A stretch of DNA of 64,000 bases. Source: JAWVFK01 sp033856175 (GTDB lineage: Bacteria; Actinomycetota; Thermoleophilia; Solirubrobacterales; 70-9). Made by a program: the position numbers and the translations under genes. The stretch is taken from assembly GCA_033856175.1 (NCBI GenBank), contig JAWVFK010000041.1, positions 1 through 64,000 on the forward strand, in the 5' to 3' direction. The notes under the pieces were generated by a model. That model had not been told where the DNA came from, ran no database searches, and saw nothing but the letters and a program-made list of their open reading frames with translations. Below, one piece after another: positions 7,664-16,796 of this stretch (positions within the stretch are counted from its first letter, which is position 1; each line of letters starts with the position of its first letter).

Positions 7664-9784
7664 ATGCAGCCTGCGCCAGACGCGGGCGGCGACCGGGGGC
7701 GGGTCCCTTCTCTGCTGCTCGGGGCCGCCCATCTCGCCGCCCTCTGGGCGTTCGCGTTCGCGCAGCCGCTGCTCAACCTGCTCGCCAAGAACCCGGAGTT
7801 CTTCGTCGCCCGCCACAACAGCGGCGGCGACATCGTCTTCTTCGCCGTCGTCCTCGTCGCGCTGCCGCCGCTGGCGATGCTCGCCGTCGAAGCCCTGGCC
7901 GGGCTGATCGACAGGCGGGTGCGCTGGGCGCTCCATCTGGTCTTCGTCGGCCTGCTGGCGGCGGCGATCGCGCTGCAGTTCGAGAAGAGCGTCGTCTCGC
8001 ACCCGGCCAAGCTGATGGTTCTGGTGGCCGTCGTGCTGGGCGTCCTGGCGGCGCTCGCCTACGCGCGGACCGAGTTCGTGCCGCAGGCGCTCAGCGTCCT
8101 CTCGCCGGCGCCGCTGGTCTTCCTCGCCTGGTTCCTACTCGTCTCGGATGTCTCCCAGCTCGTGCTGCCGCAGGCGAAGCCCAAGCTCGCCGAGGCGGCC
8201 GCCGTGCACTCGAGCGCGCCCGTCGTCGTCCTCTTCCTCGACGAGTTCCCGGCGACTTCGATCGAGGGGCCCCACGGGCAGATCGACGCCCGCCGCTACC
8301 CGCACTTCGCCGAGCTCGCCGCGAGCTCCACCTGGTACCGGAACGCGACGACGGTCGCCGATCAGACGGTTCAGGCGATTCCCGCCCTGATGAGCGGGCT
8401 GGCGCCGCGCTCCGGCGCGCTGCCGAACGCCGAAGACCATCCCCGCAGCCTCTTCTCCCTGCTCGGCGGCCGCTACCGGCTCGACGTCACCGAGTCGGTG
8501 ACCTCGGTCTGCCCGCGCAGCCTCTGCCGCGCCTCGCAGCAGCCAACCGAGCGGTTCGGCGCTCGCTTCCACCACCTCGTCTCCGACCTCAGCCTCGTCA
8601 GCGAGCACCTGCTGCTGCCGGACGCGATCAGGGCTCATCTGCCGCCGATCGACCAGACCTTCGGCGGCTTCCGCGGCGGTGGTGGTGGCAACGACGCTGC
8701 CGGTGAGGAGATCGGACCGTCGGACCGGGCGGCCCTGTTCCAGCGCTTCCTGACCGGCATCGACGGCCGCGACCGCACGCTGCACTTCCTCCACCTCGAG
8801 ATCCCGCACCGGCCCTGGGAATACCTGCCGAGCGGCGAGCGTTACCCGCTCTCGCCGACCGGGACCGGCGAGCTGCAGGGCCCCGACGGCAAGCGGATAT
8901 CGAATCGCTACGCCGCCGAGCTGTCCTGGCAGCGTCACTTGCTCCAGGCCGGCTACGCCGACCGCCTGGTCGGGCAGTTGATTGCGCGGCTGAAGGCGGT
9001 CGGGATCTGGCGCAAGGCGCTCGTCGTCGTCACCCCCGACCACGGCATGGCCTTCGTGCCCAGCGAGCCGCCGCGCAACGCGACCGCCGGCAACTTCGAC
9101 CAGATCGCCGGCGTGCCGACCTTCATCAAGGCTCCCGGCCAGACGCGGGGCCGGCCCAGCGAGCGCCACATCTGCACCACCGACGTCCTGCCGATCGTCG
9201 CCGGGCTGTTGAACACCCGCGTCCCCTGGACGACCGCACCCTGCGCGGCCGACCCACGCCACGGCAACCGCGTGGTGATCCAGAGCGGCACCGGCTCTCA
9301 CCGCAAGCTCGACGCCGTCAGCGAGCCGTTCGCCGTCTTCGAGCGCGACCGTGCCCGCACCCTCGCCGAGAAGGCGACGATCTTCGGCGCCGGCGACCCG
9401 GCGCGGCTATTCGCCCTCGGTGGCTCCGCCGATCTGCTCGGCAAGAGGGCCTCGACGCTGGCGGGGGGCCCCGCCGCCGGCCTTTCCTTCAGCGCCAAGG
9501 ACCCGGCTCTCTACGCCTCGGTCAATCCCGCGGCCGGGTCGCTGCCGGCGCTGCTGCAGGGCAAGTTCGCCTCCGGGCTCGCCGATGGCGAGCCGCTGGC
9601 GGTCGCCGTCAACGGCCACATTGCCGCGATCACCCGCGCCTTCACCCCCGGAACGCGCTCGGCTCGGGTGCTGGCGATGATCCCGCCCGGCGCCTTCCGG
9701 GCGGGGCGGAACCTCGTCGAGCTCTTCGAGCTGGTTAGCGCGGGCGGTCAGGCACGACTGCAGCCGGTGGGCGGCGTCAGGTGA
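7664..9784 (+). CDS. membrane sulfatase/phosphotransferase-fold enzyme, paralogue 1 of 4
   Basis: A 706-residue protein. The N-terminal ~165 residues form about five membrane helices (first at LLLGAAHLAALWAFAF), followed by an extracytoplasmic alkaline-phosphatase-superfamily domain. Catalytic signatures: VVVLFLDEFP (metal ligand D193), a Thr nucleophile position T235 in the TVQAIPALMSG stretch, EIPHRPWEYLP, VVVTPDHGMAF (Asp-His metal ligands) and HICTTDVLPIVAG. Thr rather than Cys at the nucleophile position argues for a phosphotransferase or phosphodiesterase (compare LTA synthase and EptA) rather than a formylglycine sulfatase. The C-terminal ~150 residues are a separate beta-rich domain ending in a conserved AVNGHIAAITRAF block. 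First gene of an overlapping operon of four paralogues. Start ATG 7664 has TAGGCT 9 nt upstream. Substrate unknown. Confidence 0.8.
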   Translation: MQPAPDAGGDRGRVPSLLLGAAHLAALWAFAFAQPLLNLLAKNPEFFVARHNSGGDIVFFAVVLVALPPLAMLAVEALAGLIDRRVRWALHLVFVGLLAAAIALQFEKSVVSHPAKLMVLVAVVLGVLAALAYARTEFVPQALSVLSPAPLVFLAWFLLVSDVSQLVLPQAKPKLAEAAAVHSSAPVVVLFLDEFPATSIEGPHGQIDARRYPHFAELAASSTWYRNATTVADQTVQAIPALMSGLAPRSGALPNAEDHPRSLFSLLGGRYRLDVTESVTSVCPRSLCRASQQPTERFGARFHHLVSDLSLVSEHLLLPDAIRAHLPPIDQTFGGFRGGGGGNDAAGEEIGPSDRAALFQRFLTGIDGRDRTLHFLHLEIPHRPWEYLPSGERYPLSPTGTGELQGPDGKRISNRYAAELSWQRHLLQAGYADRLVGQLIARLKAVGIWRKALVVVTPDHGMAFVPSEPPRNATAGNFDQIAGVPTFIKAPGQTRGRPSERHICTTDVLPIVAGLLNTRVPWTTAPCAADPRHGNRVVIQSGTGSHRKLDAVSEPFAVFERDRARTLAEKATIFGAGDPARLFALGGSADLLGKRASTLAGGPAAGLSFSAKDPALYASVNPAAGSLPALLQGKFASGLADGEPLAVAVNGHIAAITRAFTPGTRSARVLAMIPPGAFRAGRNLVELFELVSAGGQARLQPVGGVR

Positions 9785-11943
9785 GCGCAGCGGGCGTCGG
9801 TCAGGCCGCGCAGGCACCGACCGGCGAGCCAGCGCGCTGGTCCTTCCTGGCCGGCGCGATCCACCTCACCGTGCTCTGGGCCCTTGCCTTCCAGCGGCCG
9901 CTCTTCGACCTGCTCGGCAGCAACCCGGACTTCTTCGTCGCCCGCGGCAACACCCGCGCCGACATCGTCATCTACGCCTGCGCCTTCACGCTGCTGCCGC
10001 CGCTGGCGATGGCGATCGCCGAGTGGGTCGCGCTGCGCCTGCGCCCACTCGCCTACGTGGTGCTTCACCTCGGCCTCGTGGCTCTGCTCAGCGCCGCGGT
10101 CGCCCTGCAGTTCCTCAAGGACGACGTCGCCGCCGGCCCCGCCGGCCTCTTGATCGCCGCGGCGCTGGCGGTGGGCCTCCTACTGGCATGGGCCTACACG
10201 CGCACGCGGTTCTTGCCGCAGGCGCTGACCGTGCTCGGCCCCGCGCCGCTGCTCTTCCTCGCGCTCTTCCTCTTCTTCTCGCCGGTCCACAAGCTCGTGC
10301 TGCCGCAGAAGGCCGCCGCGGCGTCGGCCAGGGTCAGCGCTCGCGCCCCGGTGGTGGTCCTGTTCTTCGACGAGTTCCCGATCTCGACGCTGATGGACGA
10401 GCACGGCGGCATCGATGGCCGCCGTTTTCCCAACTTCGCCGAGCTGGCCGCGCACTCGAGCTGGTATCGCAACACCACCACCGTCGCCGACAAGACGCCG
10501 CGCGCGGTGCCGGCGATGCTGACCGGCCGCAACCCCGGCTATCACCGCCTGCCGATCGCCTCCGACCAGCCGCCGAGCATCTTCAGCGTTCTCGGACCGA
10601 GTTACGAGACCCACGCGATCGAGACCGCGACGCGAATGTGCCCGGCGACGGTGTGCCACGGCTCGGGCGCAGACGAGGCCGGCTTCTCCAGCCGCTTCCG
10701 CTCCCTCGTCGCCGACCTGCGGATCGTCTCCGAGCGGCTGCTGCTGCCGAACGCGATCGCCCGGCACCTGCCGCCGGTCGGGCAGACGGTCGGCGGCTTC
10801 GGCAGCTCGCTCGCCGCGCCGAAACGCCCCGCCAAGATCGACGCTCGCTTCCAGCAGGACTTCGACGCCAAGCTACGCCGCCAGCGGCGTCTGGCGACGC
10901 CCGGCGGCAAGGCGCAGATGTTCGCCAACTTCGTCGCCCCGATCGACGGCGAGGACCGCGACTTCTACTTCCTCGACGTCCAGCTGCCGCACTTCCCCTG
11001 GGAGTACCTCGAGACCGGGCAGCACTACCCGCAGCACTTCCCCGACATGGACAACTTCATCATCGACGACCCTCCCGGGCGCTTCATCGCCAACCAGTGG
11101 CTCGTCGACCAGTCCTACGCCCGCCACATGCTCCAGGCCGGCGCCTCGGACCACCTGCTCGGCACGCTGATCGCGCGGATGAAGCGAGAGGGCATCTGGG
11201 ACCGCGCCCTGCTCGTCGTCTCGGCCGACCACGGCGTCAGCTTCCGCCCCGGCGGCTTTCGTCGCGAGGTCAGGGCGGACAACCTCGAGGACATCGCCTT
11301 CGTGCCGCTGTTCGTCAAGGCGCCGCGGCAGGCGCGCCCGCGGGTCGTCGACCGCCACGCCTGCACCACCGAGATCCCGGGGCTCATCACAACCGCCCTG
11401 GGGGTCGACCTCGACTGGCACGCCGATCGCTGCGATGCCGAAGAGGTCGGGGTGCTCAACAGCTTCGGCTCGCTGCAGCGGGGGTCCGTCGGGCGCTACG
11501 CCGGCCGCCGCGCCGACGCGATTCGCCGCAAGTTTGAGCTCTTCGGCGAAGGCTGGGATCGCGTCTATGACGACGATCCAGCGCTGATCGGCAGGGCGGC
11601 GGCCACCGGCAAGAGACCGGCCGCGGCAAACCGCATCCGCTTCGACGACGAGAGCGAGGTCGACGAGGCCGACCCCGAGGCCGGCGAGGTGCCGGCGCTG
11701 CTGCAGGCGACGATCTCGGGAATGCGCGCACCGGCGGGGGGGATCCCCGTCGCGGTCGCCGTCAATGGCCGCATCGCCGCGGTATCTCGCGCCTATGAGC
11801 TGGAGGGCAAGACGCGCTTCATCGCCCTCGTCCAGCCCCGCTTCTACCGCCACGGCCGTGACTCGGTGGAGGTCTTTAGGATGACGGGCCCCGTGCGCCG
11901 GCCGGGCCTGCGATCCCTCGGCGGCGCCAATCTCCATGAGTGA
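9781..11943 (+). CDS. membrane sulfatase/phosphotransferase-fold enzyme, paralogue 2 of 4
   Basis: 720 residues, same architecture as its upstream neighbour: five N-terminal helices (residues about 25-170, with the shared LFDLLGSNPDFFVARGNTR loop after helix 1), then the hydrolase domain. Motifs: VVVLFFDEFP (D197), nucleophile-position T239 in KTPRAVPAMLTG, QLPHFPWEYLETG, VVSADHGVSF and HACTTEIPGLI. The C-terminal block reads AVNGRIAAVSRAY. The GTG start at 9781 overlaps the preceding stop as GTGA, so the pair is translationally coupled. All metal and nucleophile positions are retained, so it is probably active. It differs from the others by a distinct middle insert (residues about 345-375, basic and Gln-rich), which could change acceptor choice. 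Confidence 0.8.
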   Translation: MSAAGVGQAAQAPTGEPARWSFLAGAIHLTVLWALAFQRPLFDLLGSNPDFFVARGNTRADIVIYACAFTLLPPLAMAIAEWVALRLRPLAYVVLHLGLVALLSAAVALQFLKDDVAAGPAGLLIAAALAVGLLLAWAYTRTRFLPQALTVLGPAPLLFLALFLFFSPVHKLVLPQKAAAASARVSARAPVVVLFFDEFPISTLMDEHGGIDGRRFPNFAELAAHSSWYRNTTTVADKTPRAVPAMLTGRNPGYHRLPIASDQPPSIFSVLGPSYETHAIETATRMCPATVCHGSGADEAGFSSRFRSLVADLRIVSERLLLPNAIARHLPPVGQTVGGFGSSLAAPKRPAKIDARFQQDFDAKLRRQRRLATPGGKAQMFANFVAPIDGEDRDFYFLDVQLPHFPWEYLETGQHYPQHFPDMDNFIIDDPPGRFIANQWLVDQSYARHMLQAGASDHLLGTLIARMKREGIWDRALLVVSADHGVSFRPGGFRREVRADNLEDIAFVPLFVKAPRQARPRVVDRHACTTEIPGLITTALGVDLDWHADRCDAEEVGVLNSFGSLQRGSVGRYAGRRADAIRRKFELFGEGWDRVYDDDPALIGRAAATGKRPAAANRIRFDDESEVDEADPEAGEVPALLQATISGMRAPAGGIPVAVAVNGRIAAVSRAYELEGKTRFIALVQPRFYRHGRDSVEVFRMTGPVRRPGLRSLGGANLHE

Positions 11944-14122
11944 CCCGAACGCACCCGCGCGCCCGACCGCGACCACCGACGCAGACCGGGGTGCAGACCG
12001 GGCCGCCGCTGGTCGGCCCTCGCTGATCGTCGGAGCGCTGCACCTGGCGGTCCTCTGGGCGTTTGCCTTCCAGCGGCCGCTCTTCGACCTGCTCGGGCGC
12101 AACGCCGACTTCTTCGTCGTCCGCGGCAACACCCGCGGCGACATCATCGTCTTCGCGCTCGCCTTCACGCTGCTGCCGCCGCTGGCGATGCTGGCCGGCG
12201 AGTGGCTGGCGCTGCGCTTCCGCCGCGGGCTCTACGAGGGCCTGCACCTCGCGCTGGTGGGCCTGCTCGGCGCCGCGATCGCGCTGCAGTTCCTCAAGGA
12301 CAACGTCGCCTCGGGCCCCTCTGGCCTGCTGATCGCCGTCGCGCTTGCCCTCGGCGCTCTGCTCGCCTGGGCCTACCGGCGCACGGTCTTCGCGCCGCAG
12401 GCGCTTTCGGTGCTCTCACCGGCACCCGTCCTCTTCCTCGTCATCTTTCTCTTCTTCACCCCGGTCCAGAAGCTGATCCTGCCCCAGAAGCAGGCCGAGG
12501 CCGCCGACATCGACGTACCCTCGACGACGCCGGTCGTCGTCCTGGTCACCGACGAGTTCCCGATCGTCTCGATGCTCGACGCCCGGGGTCAGATCGACGC
12601 CAGCCGCTTCCCCAACTTCGCCGCCCTCGCCCGCGGCTCGACCTGGTATCGCGACACGACGACCGTCGCCGGCTTCACCACCCGCGCGGTGCCGGCGATC
12701 CTGACCGGCAACGACCCGCGCAACCGGCTGCCGATCTCCTCCGATCAGCCCGACAGCATCTTCACGCTGCTCGGCCGCAGCTATCGGATGAACGTCGACG
12801 AGACGGCGACGGCGATCTGCCCGCCCAAGATCTGCGGCGGCACGGCCTATACCGCCGTCGGCGGGGCGGCCCGTCAGGCCAAGCAGTCGAACGGCCGCTT
12901 CCGCACGCGGATGCATCAGCTCGTCTCCGACCTCGGCATCGTCTCCGAGCACCTGCTGCTGCCCGACGCGCTCGCCAGCCATCTGCCCGCGGTCGATCAG
13001 ACCTTCGGCGGCTTCGGCAACGGCGGCGACGGCGGCAGGGCGGCGGGCAAGGCGGGCAGCCAGAACCTGCAGCAGGTCCAGGTCGGCGAGACGATTCGCA
13101 AGGGGGCCTTCACGCAGCGGCCGCAGCGCTTCGAGCGCTGGCTGTCGTCGCTGCGCGGAACGCCGAAGACGCTCAACTTCCTCCACACCGAGCTGCCGCA
13201 CTTCCCCTGGCTCTACACGCCGACAGGCAAGCAGTTCGCTCCCCACACGCCCGACATCGCCCTCAAGGACGGCCTCTGGCCGAAGGACGACTTCTACGTC
13301 GAGTACGGCCGCCAGCGCCACCTGATGCAGGCGATGTTCACCGACAAGCTGCTCGGCGAGCTGATCGCCCGGATGAAGAAGGTCGGCCTCTGGGACCGGG
13401 CGATGCTCGTCGTCACCGCCGACCACGGCTCGAGCTTCATCCCGGGACAGCAGCGCCGTGACCCTCAGCCGGCGACGATGGGTGAGATCGCGCCGGTGCC
13501 GCTCTTCGTCAGGCTGCCGGGCCAGGGCGCCGGCAGGCTCGACGACGCCCACCGCTGCACGACCGACATCCTGCCGATGATTGCCGCCGAGCTGCGGGTG
13601 CGGATCCCGTTCCCGACCTACCGCTGCTCGGACACGGTGACCGTCGCCCAGTACAACGGCGAGCCAACGGCGATGCCTCTGAAACAGGTTCTCGGCCTGC
13701 GCAGTGCGGCGCTTAGACGCCGGCTGCGCGTCTTTCCGGCCGGCGGGGGCGCCGAGGCGCTCTTCCGCTTCGGCCCCGACTCACAGCTCGTCGGCAGGAC
13801 CGTCGCCTCGCTCTCCGTCGCGCCGGCGGAGGAGGGCCGGGCGACGCTGCTCGGCGCCTTCGACTCCAAGCCGGGCGGGACCGTCCCCGTGCTCGTCCAG
13901 GGAACGCTCTCGGGGGTCGATACCGGCACGCCGCTGGCGGTGGCCCTCAACGGTCGCATCGTCACCACGGCCCGGGCGTTCGAGCTCCTCGGCACGACCC
14001 GGGTGGCGGCGACGCTGCCCGAAGGCTCGATCAGGCCCGGCCCGAACAGCGTCGAGGTCTTTCGCATCGACGGCTCGGGGGAGTCGCCGGCGCTCGAGCG
14101 ATTGGGCGGCTGGCCGCGGTGA
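11936..14122 (+). CDS. membrane sulfatase/phosphotransferase-fold enzyme, paralogue 3 of 4
   Basis: 728 residues. Five N-terminal helices (residues about 30-175) with the shared LFDLLGRNADFFVVRGNTR loop, then the hydrolase domain with VVLVTDEFP (D206), nucleophile-position T248 in FTTRAVPAILTG, ELPHFPWLYTPTG, VVTADHGSSF and HRCTTDILPMIAA. The SDQPDSIFTLLGRSYRMNVDETATAICP segment is nearly shared with paralogue 4, making these two the closest pair. ATG 11936 overlaps the previous stop by 8 bp. The C-terminal domain ends AVALNGRI...TARAFELLGTTRVAATLPEG. Probably a membrane-anchored transferase or hydrolase acting outside the cell on a surface polymer or lipid-linked intermediate; substrate unproven. 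Confidence 0.8.
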   Translation: MSDPNAPARPTATTDADRGADRAAAGRPSLIVGALHLAVLWAFAFQRPLFDLLGRNADFFVVRGNTRGDIIVFALAFTLLPPLAMLAGEWLALRFRRGLYEGLHLALVGLLGAAIALQFLKDNVASGPSGLLIAVALALGALLAWAYRRTVFAPQALSVLSPAPVLFLVIFLFFTPVQKLILPQKQAEAADIDVPSTTPVVVLVTDEFPIVSMLDARGQIDASRFPNFAALARGSTWYRDTTTVAGFTTRAVPAILTGNDPRNRLPISSDQPDSIFTLLGRSYRMNVDETATAICPPKICGGTAYTAVGGAARQAKQSNGRFRTRMHQLVSDLGIVSEHLLLPDALASHLPAVDQTFGGFGNGGDGGRAAGKAGSQNLQQVQVGETIRKGAFTQRPQRFERWLSSLRGTPKTLNFLHTELPHFPWLYTPTGKQFAPHTPDIALKDGLWPKDDFYVEYGRQRHLMQAMFTDKLLGELIARMKKVGLWDRAMLVVTADHGSSFIPGQQRRDPQPATMGEIAPVPLFVRLPGQGAGRLDDAHRCTTDILPMIAAELRVRIPFPTYRCSDTVTVAQYNGEPTAMPLKQVLGLRSAALRRRLRVFPAGGGAEALFRFGPDSQLVGRTVASLSVAPAEEGRATLLGAFDSKPGGTVPVLVQGTLSGVDTGTPLAVALNGRIVTTARAFELLGTTRVAATLPEGSIRPGPNSVEVFRIDGSGESPALERLGGWPR

Positions 14123-16290
14123 GCGCCGCCGATCCGGGCACCGCGAGCGCCGCCCCTGCCAATGAGCGAGCACCCCGGCCCTCGCTGCCGATAGCCGCCC
14201 TCCATCTCGGCGTCCTCTGGGCCTTCGCCTTTCAGAAGCCGCTCTTCGACCTGCTCGGCCGCAACGCCGACTTCTTCGCCGTCCGCGGCAACACCCGCGC
14301 CGACATCCTCACCTTCGCGATCTGCTTCACGCTGCTGCCGCCGCTGGCGCTGGTGGCGCTCGAGTGGCTGGCGCTGCGCATCAGGCCGCGGCTGCAGGCG
14401 GCGCTGCACCTGCTCTTCGTCGCCCTTCTCGCGGCGGCGGTGCTGCTGCAGTTCCTCAAGGACAACGTCGCCACCGGCCCCGCCGGCTTGCTGATCGCGG
14501 TTGCCCTGGCGCTGGGGCTGGGACTGGCTCTCGTCTACGCGCGGACCGCGTTCCTGCCCCAGGCGCTGAGCGTGCTCTCACCGGCGCCGCTGCTGTTCCT
14601 GGCGATCTTCCTGCTGTTCTCGCCGGTCCACAAGCTGATCCTGCCCCAGAAGGCGGTGGCCGCCAGCGACGTCAGCGTCTCCAGCCGGACGCCGATCGTG
14701 ATGCTGCTCTTCGACGAGCTGCCGGTGACGACGCTGATGAACGGGCGCCACGAGGTCGACGCCGGGCGCTACCCGCACTTCGCCGAGCTCGCGGCGCGCT
14801 CGACCTGGTTTCGCAACGCGACGACGATCGCCAGCTACACGACCCGGGCGACGCCGGCGATCATGGATGGCGAGGATCCGCGCGGCAGGCTCCCCGTCGC
14901 CTCCGATCAGCCCCACAGCATCTTCACCCTGCTCGGCCGCAGCTACCGGATGAACGTCGACGAGACGGCGACCTCCGTCTGTCCGGCAAGCATTTGCCAT
15001 CGCCCTGGTGGCGGCCGCGACGTCACCATTGGTGCAGCTGCGTCGGGTCGGTCGAATGGCCGCTTCCGGACGCGGATGCGCCAGCTCGTCTCCGACCTGC
15101 GGATCGTCTCCGAGCACCTGCTCCTGCCCGACGCCCTGGCGGCGAAGTTGCCCCCGGTCGACGAGACCTTCGGCGGCTTCGGCAACGGCGAGCAGGCAGG
15201 CGGCGACGGCCAGGGGGCCGGCGGAGTCGCGGTCCAGCAGCTCAACGAGACCGTTCGCCCCGGCGCCTTCACCAACCGCGACGCGACCTTCGCCCGCTTC
15301 GTCGACAGCGTCGAGGGCACCGCCAAGACGCTCAACCTGATTCACATCGAGATCCCCCATGTGCCCTGGGTCTATCTGCCCGATGGCCGCGAATACGAGA
15401 CCCACGCCCCCGACCTGCCGCTTCACCACGGCCTCTGGGCGGCCAGCCAGTACGCGGTCGACTACGCCTACCTTCGCCACCTGCTCCAGGTGGGCTTCGC
15501 CGACAAGCTGCTCGGCGACCTGATCGCCCGGATGAAGAAGGTCGGCCTCTGGGACAGGGCGATCTTCGTCGTCACCGCCGACCATGGCGTCAGCTTCATC
15601 GCCGACAGCCAGCGGCGCGACCCTTCGACCGCCAACATCGGCAACATCGCCCACGTGCCGCTCTTCTTCAAGGCACCGGGGCAGTCGGCCGGCCGCGTCG
15701 AGGACGGCCACCGCTGCACCACCGACATCCTGCCGATGATCGCCAGGATCCTGCAGGTGAAGATCCCCTGGCCCGGTTACCGCTGCTCCGACACGGTCAG
15801 CGTCTCCAAGTTCGACGCCACGCCGCTGACGCTGCCGCTGGCCGAGCTGTTGCGAAAGCGCGAAACGGCGCTCAGGCGGATGCTCGGGCTGTTCGGCAGC
15901 GGCGACTGGCCGCAGGCCTACCGCTTCGGCCCCCACCCCGAGCTGGTCGGCGAGCAGGTCTCGGCGCTGCCGCGGGCGGCCGCCGGCTCGGCCCGCGTCT
16001 CGCTCGAGGACGACTTCGAGGCCGTGGATCCCAGCGCCAAGCGCCTGCCGGTGATCGTCCAGGGGACGGCCCGCGGGGTTCCTTCGGGGGCGCCGCTGGC
16101 GATCGCCGTCAACGGCCGCATCGAGGCGGTCGCCGAGAGCTTCGTCTACATGGGCGCGACGCGGGTGGCGGCGACGATCCCGCCGAACGCGCTGCGCCGC
16201 GGCCGCAACTCGGTCGAGGTCCTGCAGGTGTCGGGCTCGGCCGCAGCGCCCTCCCTGCGCTCGCTCGGTGGGGTCAACGCGAGCCGATGA
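14119..16290 (+). CDS. membrane sulfatase/phosphotransferase-fold enzyme, paralogue 4 of 4
   Basis: 723 residues with the same five-helix N-terminus and extracytoplasmic alkaline-phosphatase-superfamily domain. Motifs: IVMLLFDELP (D199; Leu replaces the Phe of the others), nucleophile-position T241 in YTTRATPAIMDG (the usual TG/SG becomes DG), EIPHVPWVYLPDG, VVTADHGVSF and HRCTTDILPMIAR. The GTG start at 14119 overlaps the upstream stop as GTGA, and its own TGA overlaps the ATG of the following GNAT gene. It is closest to paralogue 3. The retained metal and Thr residues suggest activity; the MDG change next to the nucleophile loop is the one notable deviation. Substrate unknown. Confidence 0.8.
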   Translation: MSAADPGTASAAPANERAPRPSLPIAALHLGVLWAFAFQKPLFDLLGRNADFFAVRGNTRADILTFAICFTLLPPLALVALEWLALRIRPRLQAALHLLFVALLAAAVLLQFLKDNVATGPAGLLIAVALALGLGLALVYARTAFLPQALSVLSPAPLLFLAIFLLFSPVHKLILPQKAVAASDVSVSSRTPIVMLLFDELPVTTLMNGRHEVDAGRYPHFAELAARSTWFRNATTIASYTTRATPAIMDGEDPRGRLPVASDQPHSIFTLLGRSYRMNVDETATSVCPASICHRPGGGRDVTIGAAASGRSNGRFRTRMRQLVSDLRIVSEHLLLPDALAAKLPPVDETFGGFGNGEQAGGDGQGAGGVAVQQLNETVRPGAFTNRDATFARFVDSVEGTAKTLNLIHIEIPHVPWVYLPDGREYETHAPDLPLHHGLWAASQYAVDYAYLRHLLQVGFADKLLGDLIARMKKVGLWDRAIFVVTADHGVSFIADSQRRDPSTANIGNIAHVPLFFKAPGQSAGRVEDGHRCTTDILPMIARILQVKIPWPGYRCSDTVSVSKFDATPLTLPLAELLRKRETALRRMLGLFGSGDWPQAYRFGPHPELVGEQVSALPRAAAGSARVSLEDDFEAVDPSAKRLPVIVQGTARGVPSGAPLAIAVNGRIEAVAESFVYMGATRVAATIPPNALRRGRNSVEVLQVSGSAAAPSLRSLGGVNASR

Positions 16291-16796
16291 CTAGCGAAGC
16301 GCCGGTTCCGATGCGGATCGCCGAGATGGCCGACGCCCCGCGCGTCGCCCGCCTGATCGCCGCCTTCCGCGACTACTACGAGGAGGACGAGCCCAGCGAC
16401 GAGGTCATCCACCGTGTCGTCCGGCGGCTGATTCGCGGCGGCGAGGCCGAGTTCCTGATGGCCGGCGAGCCGGCCTGCGGCGTCGCCCAGCTGCGCTACC
16501 GGACGTCGGTCTGGACGGGCTCGCTCGACTGCTGGCTGGAGGACCTGTTCATCGAGCGCGACGCCCGCGGCGGCGGCATCGGCCGGCGCCTGGTCGAGGC
16601 CTGCATCGAGCGAGCGAGGCAGCAGGGCTGCCAGCGAATCCAGCTCGACTGCAACGAGCGCAACCACAACGCGCTGAGCCTCTACGAGGCGGTCGGCTTC
16701 TCGAGCCGGACCGAGCGCTGGCAGGGCGGCCGCGACCTCTACCTGACCCGCCGCCTGGACGATGAGCCGCCCGCAGAGCAGGGCGGCGAGAGCTAG
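16287..16796 (+). CDS. GNAT-family N-acetyltransferase
   Basis: 169 residues with a GNAT fold. Visible elements: an N-terminal IAEMADAPRVARLIAAF helix, a LEDLFIERDARGGGIGRRL stretch containing the acetyl-CoA pyrophosphate-binding R-x-x-G-x-G/A signature (RGGGIGRRL), and a C-terminal NHNALSLYEAVGF motif typical of the family. The ATG at 16287 overlaps the stop of paralogue 4 as ATGA, placing it in the same operon. It may acetylate a small molecule or the amino group of a surface component; the sequence does not say which. Its TAG overlaps the convergent HAD gene by 4 bp. Confidence 0.85.
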   Translation: MTSEAPVPMRIAEMADAPRVARLIAAFRDYYEEDEPSDEVIHRVVRRLIRGGEAEFLMAGEPACGVAQLRYRTSVWTGSLDCWLEDLFIERDARGGGIGRRLVEACIERARQQGCQRIQLDCNERNHNALSLYEAVGFSSRTERWQGGRDLYLTRRLDDEPPAEQGGES

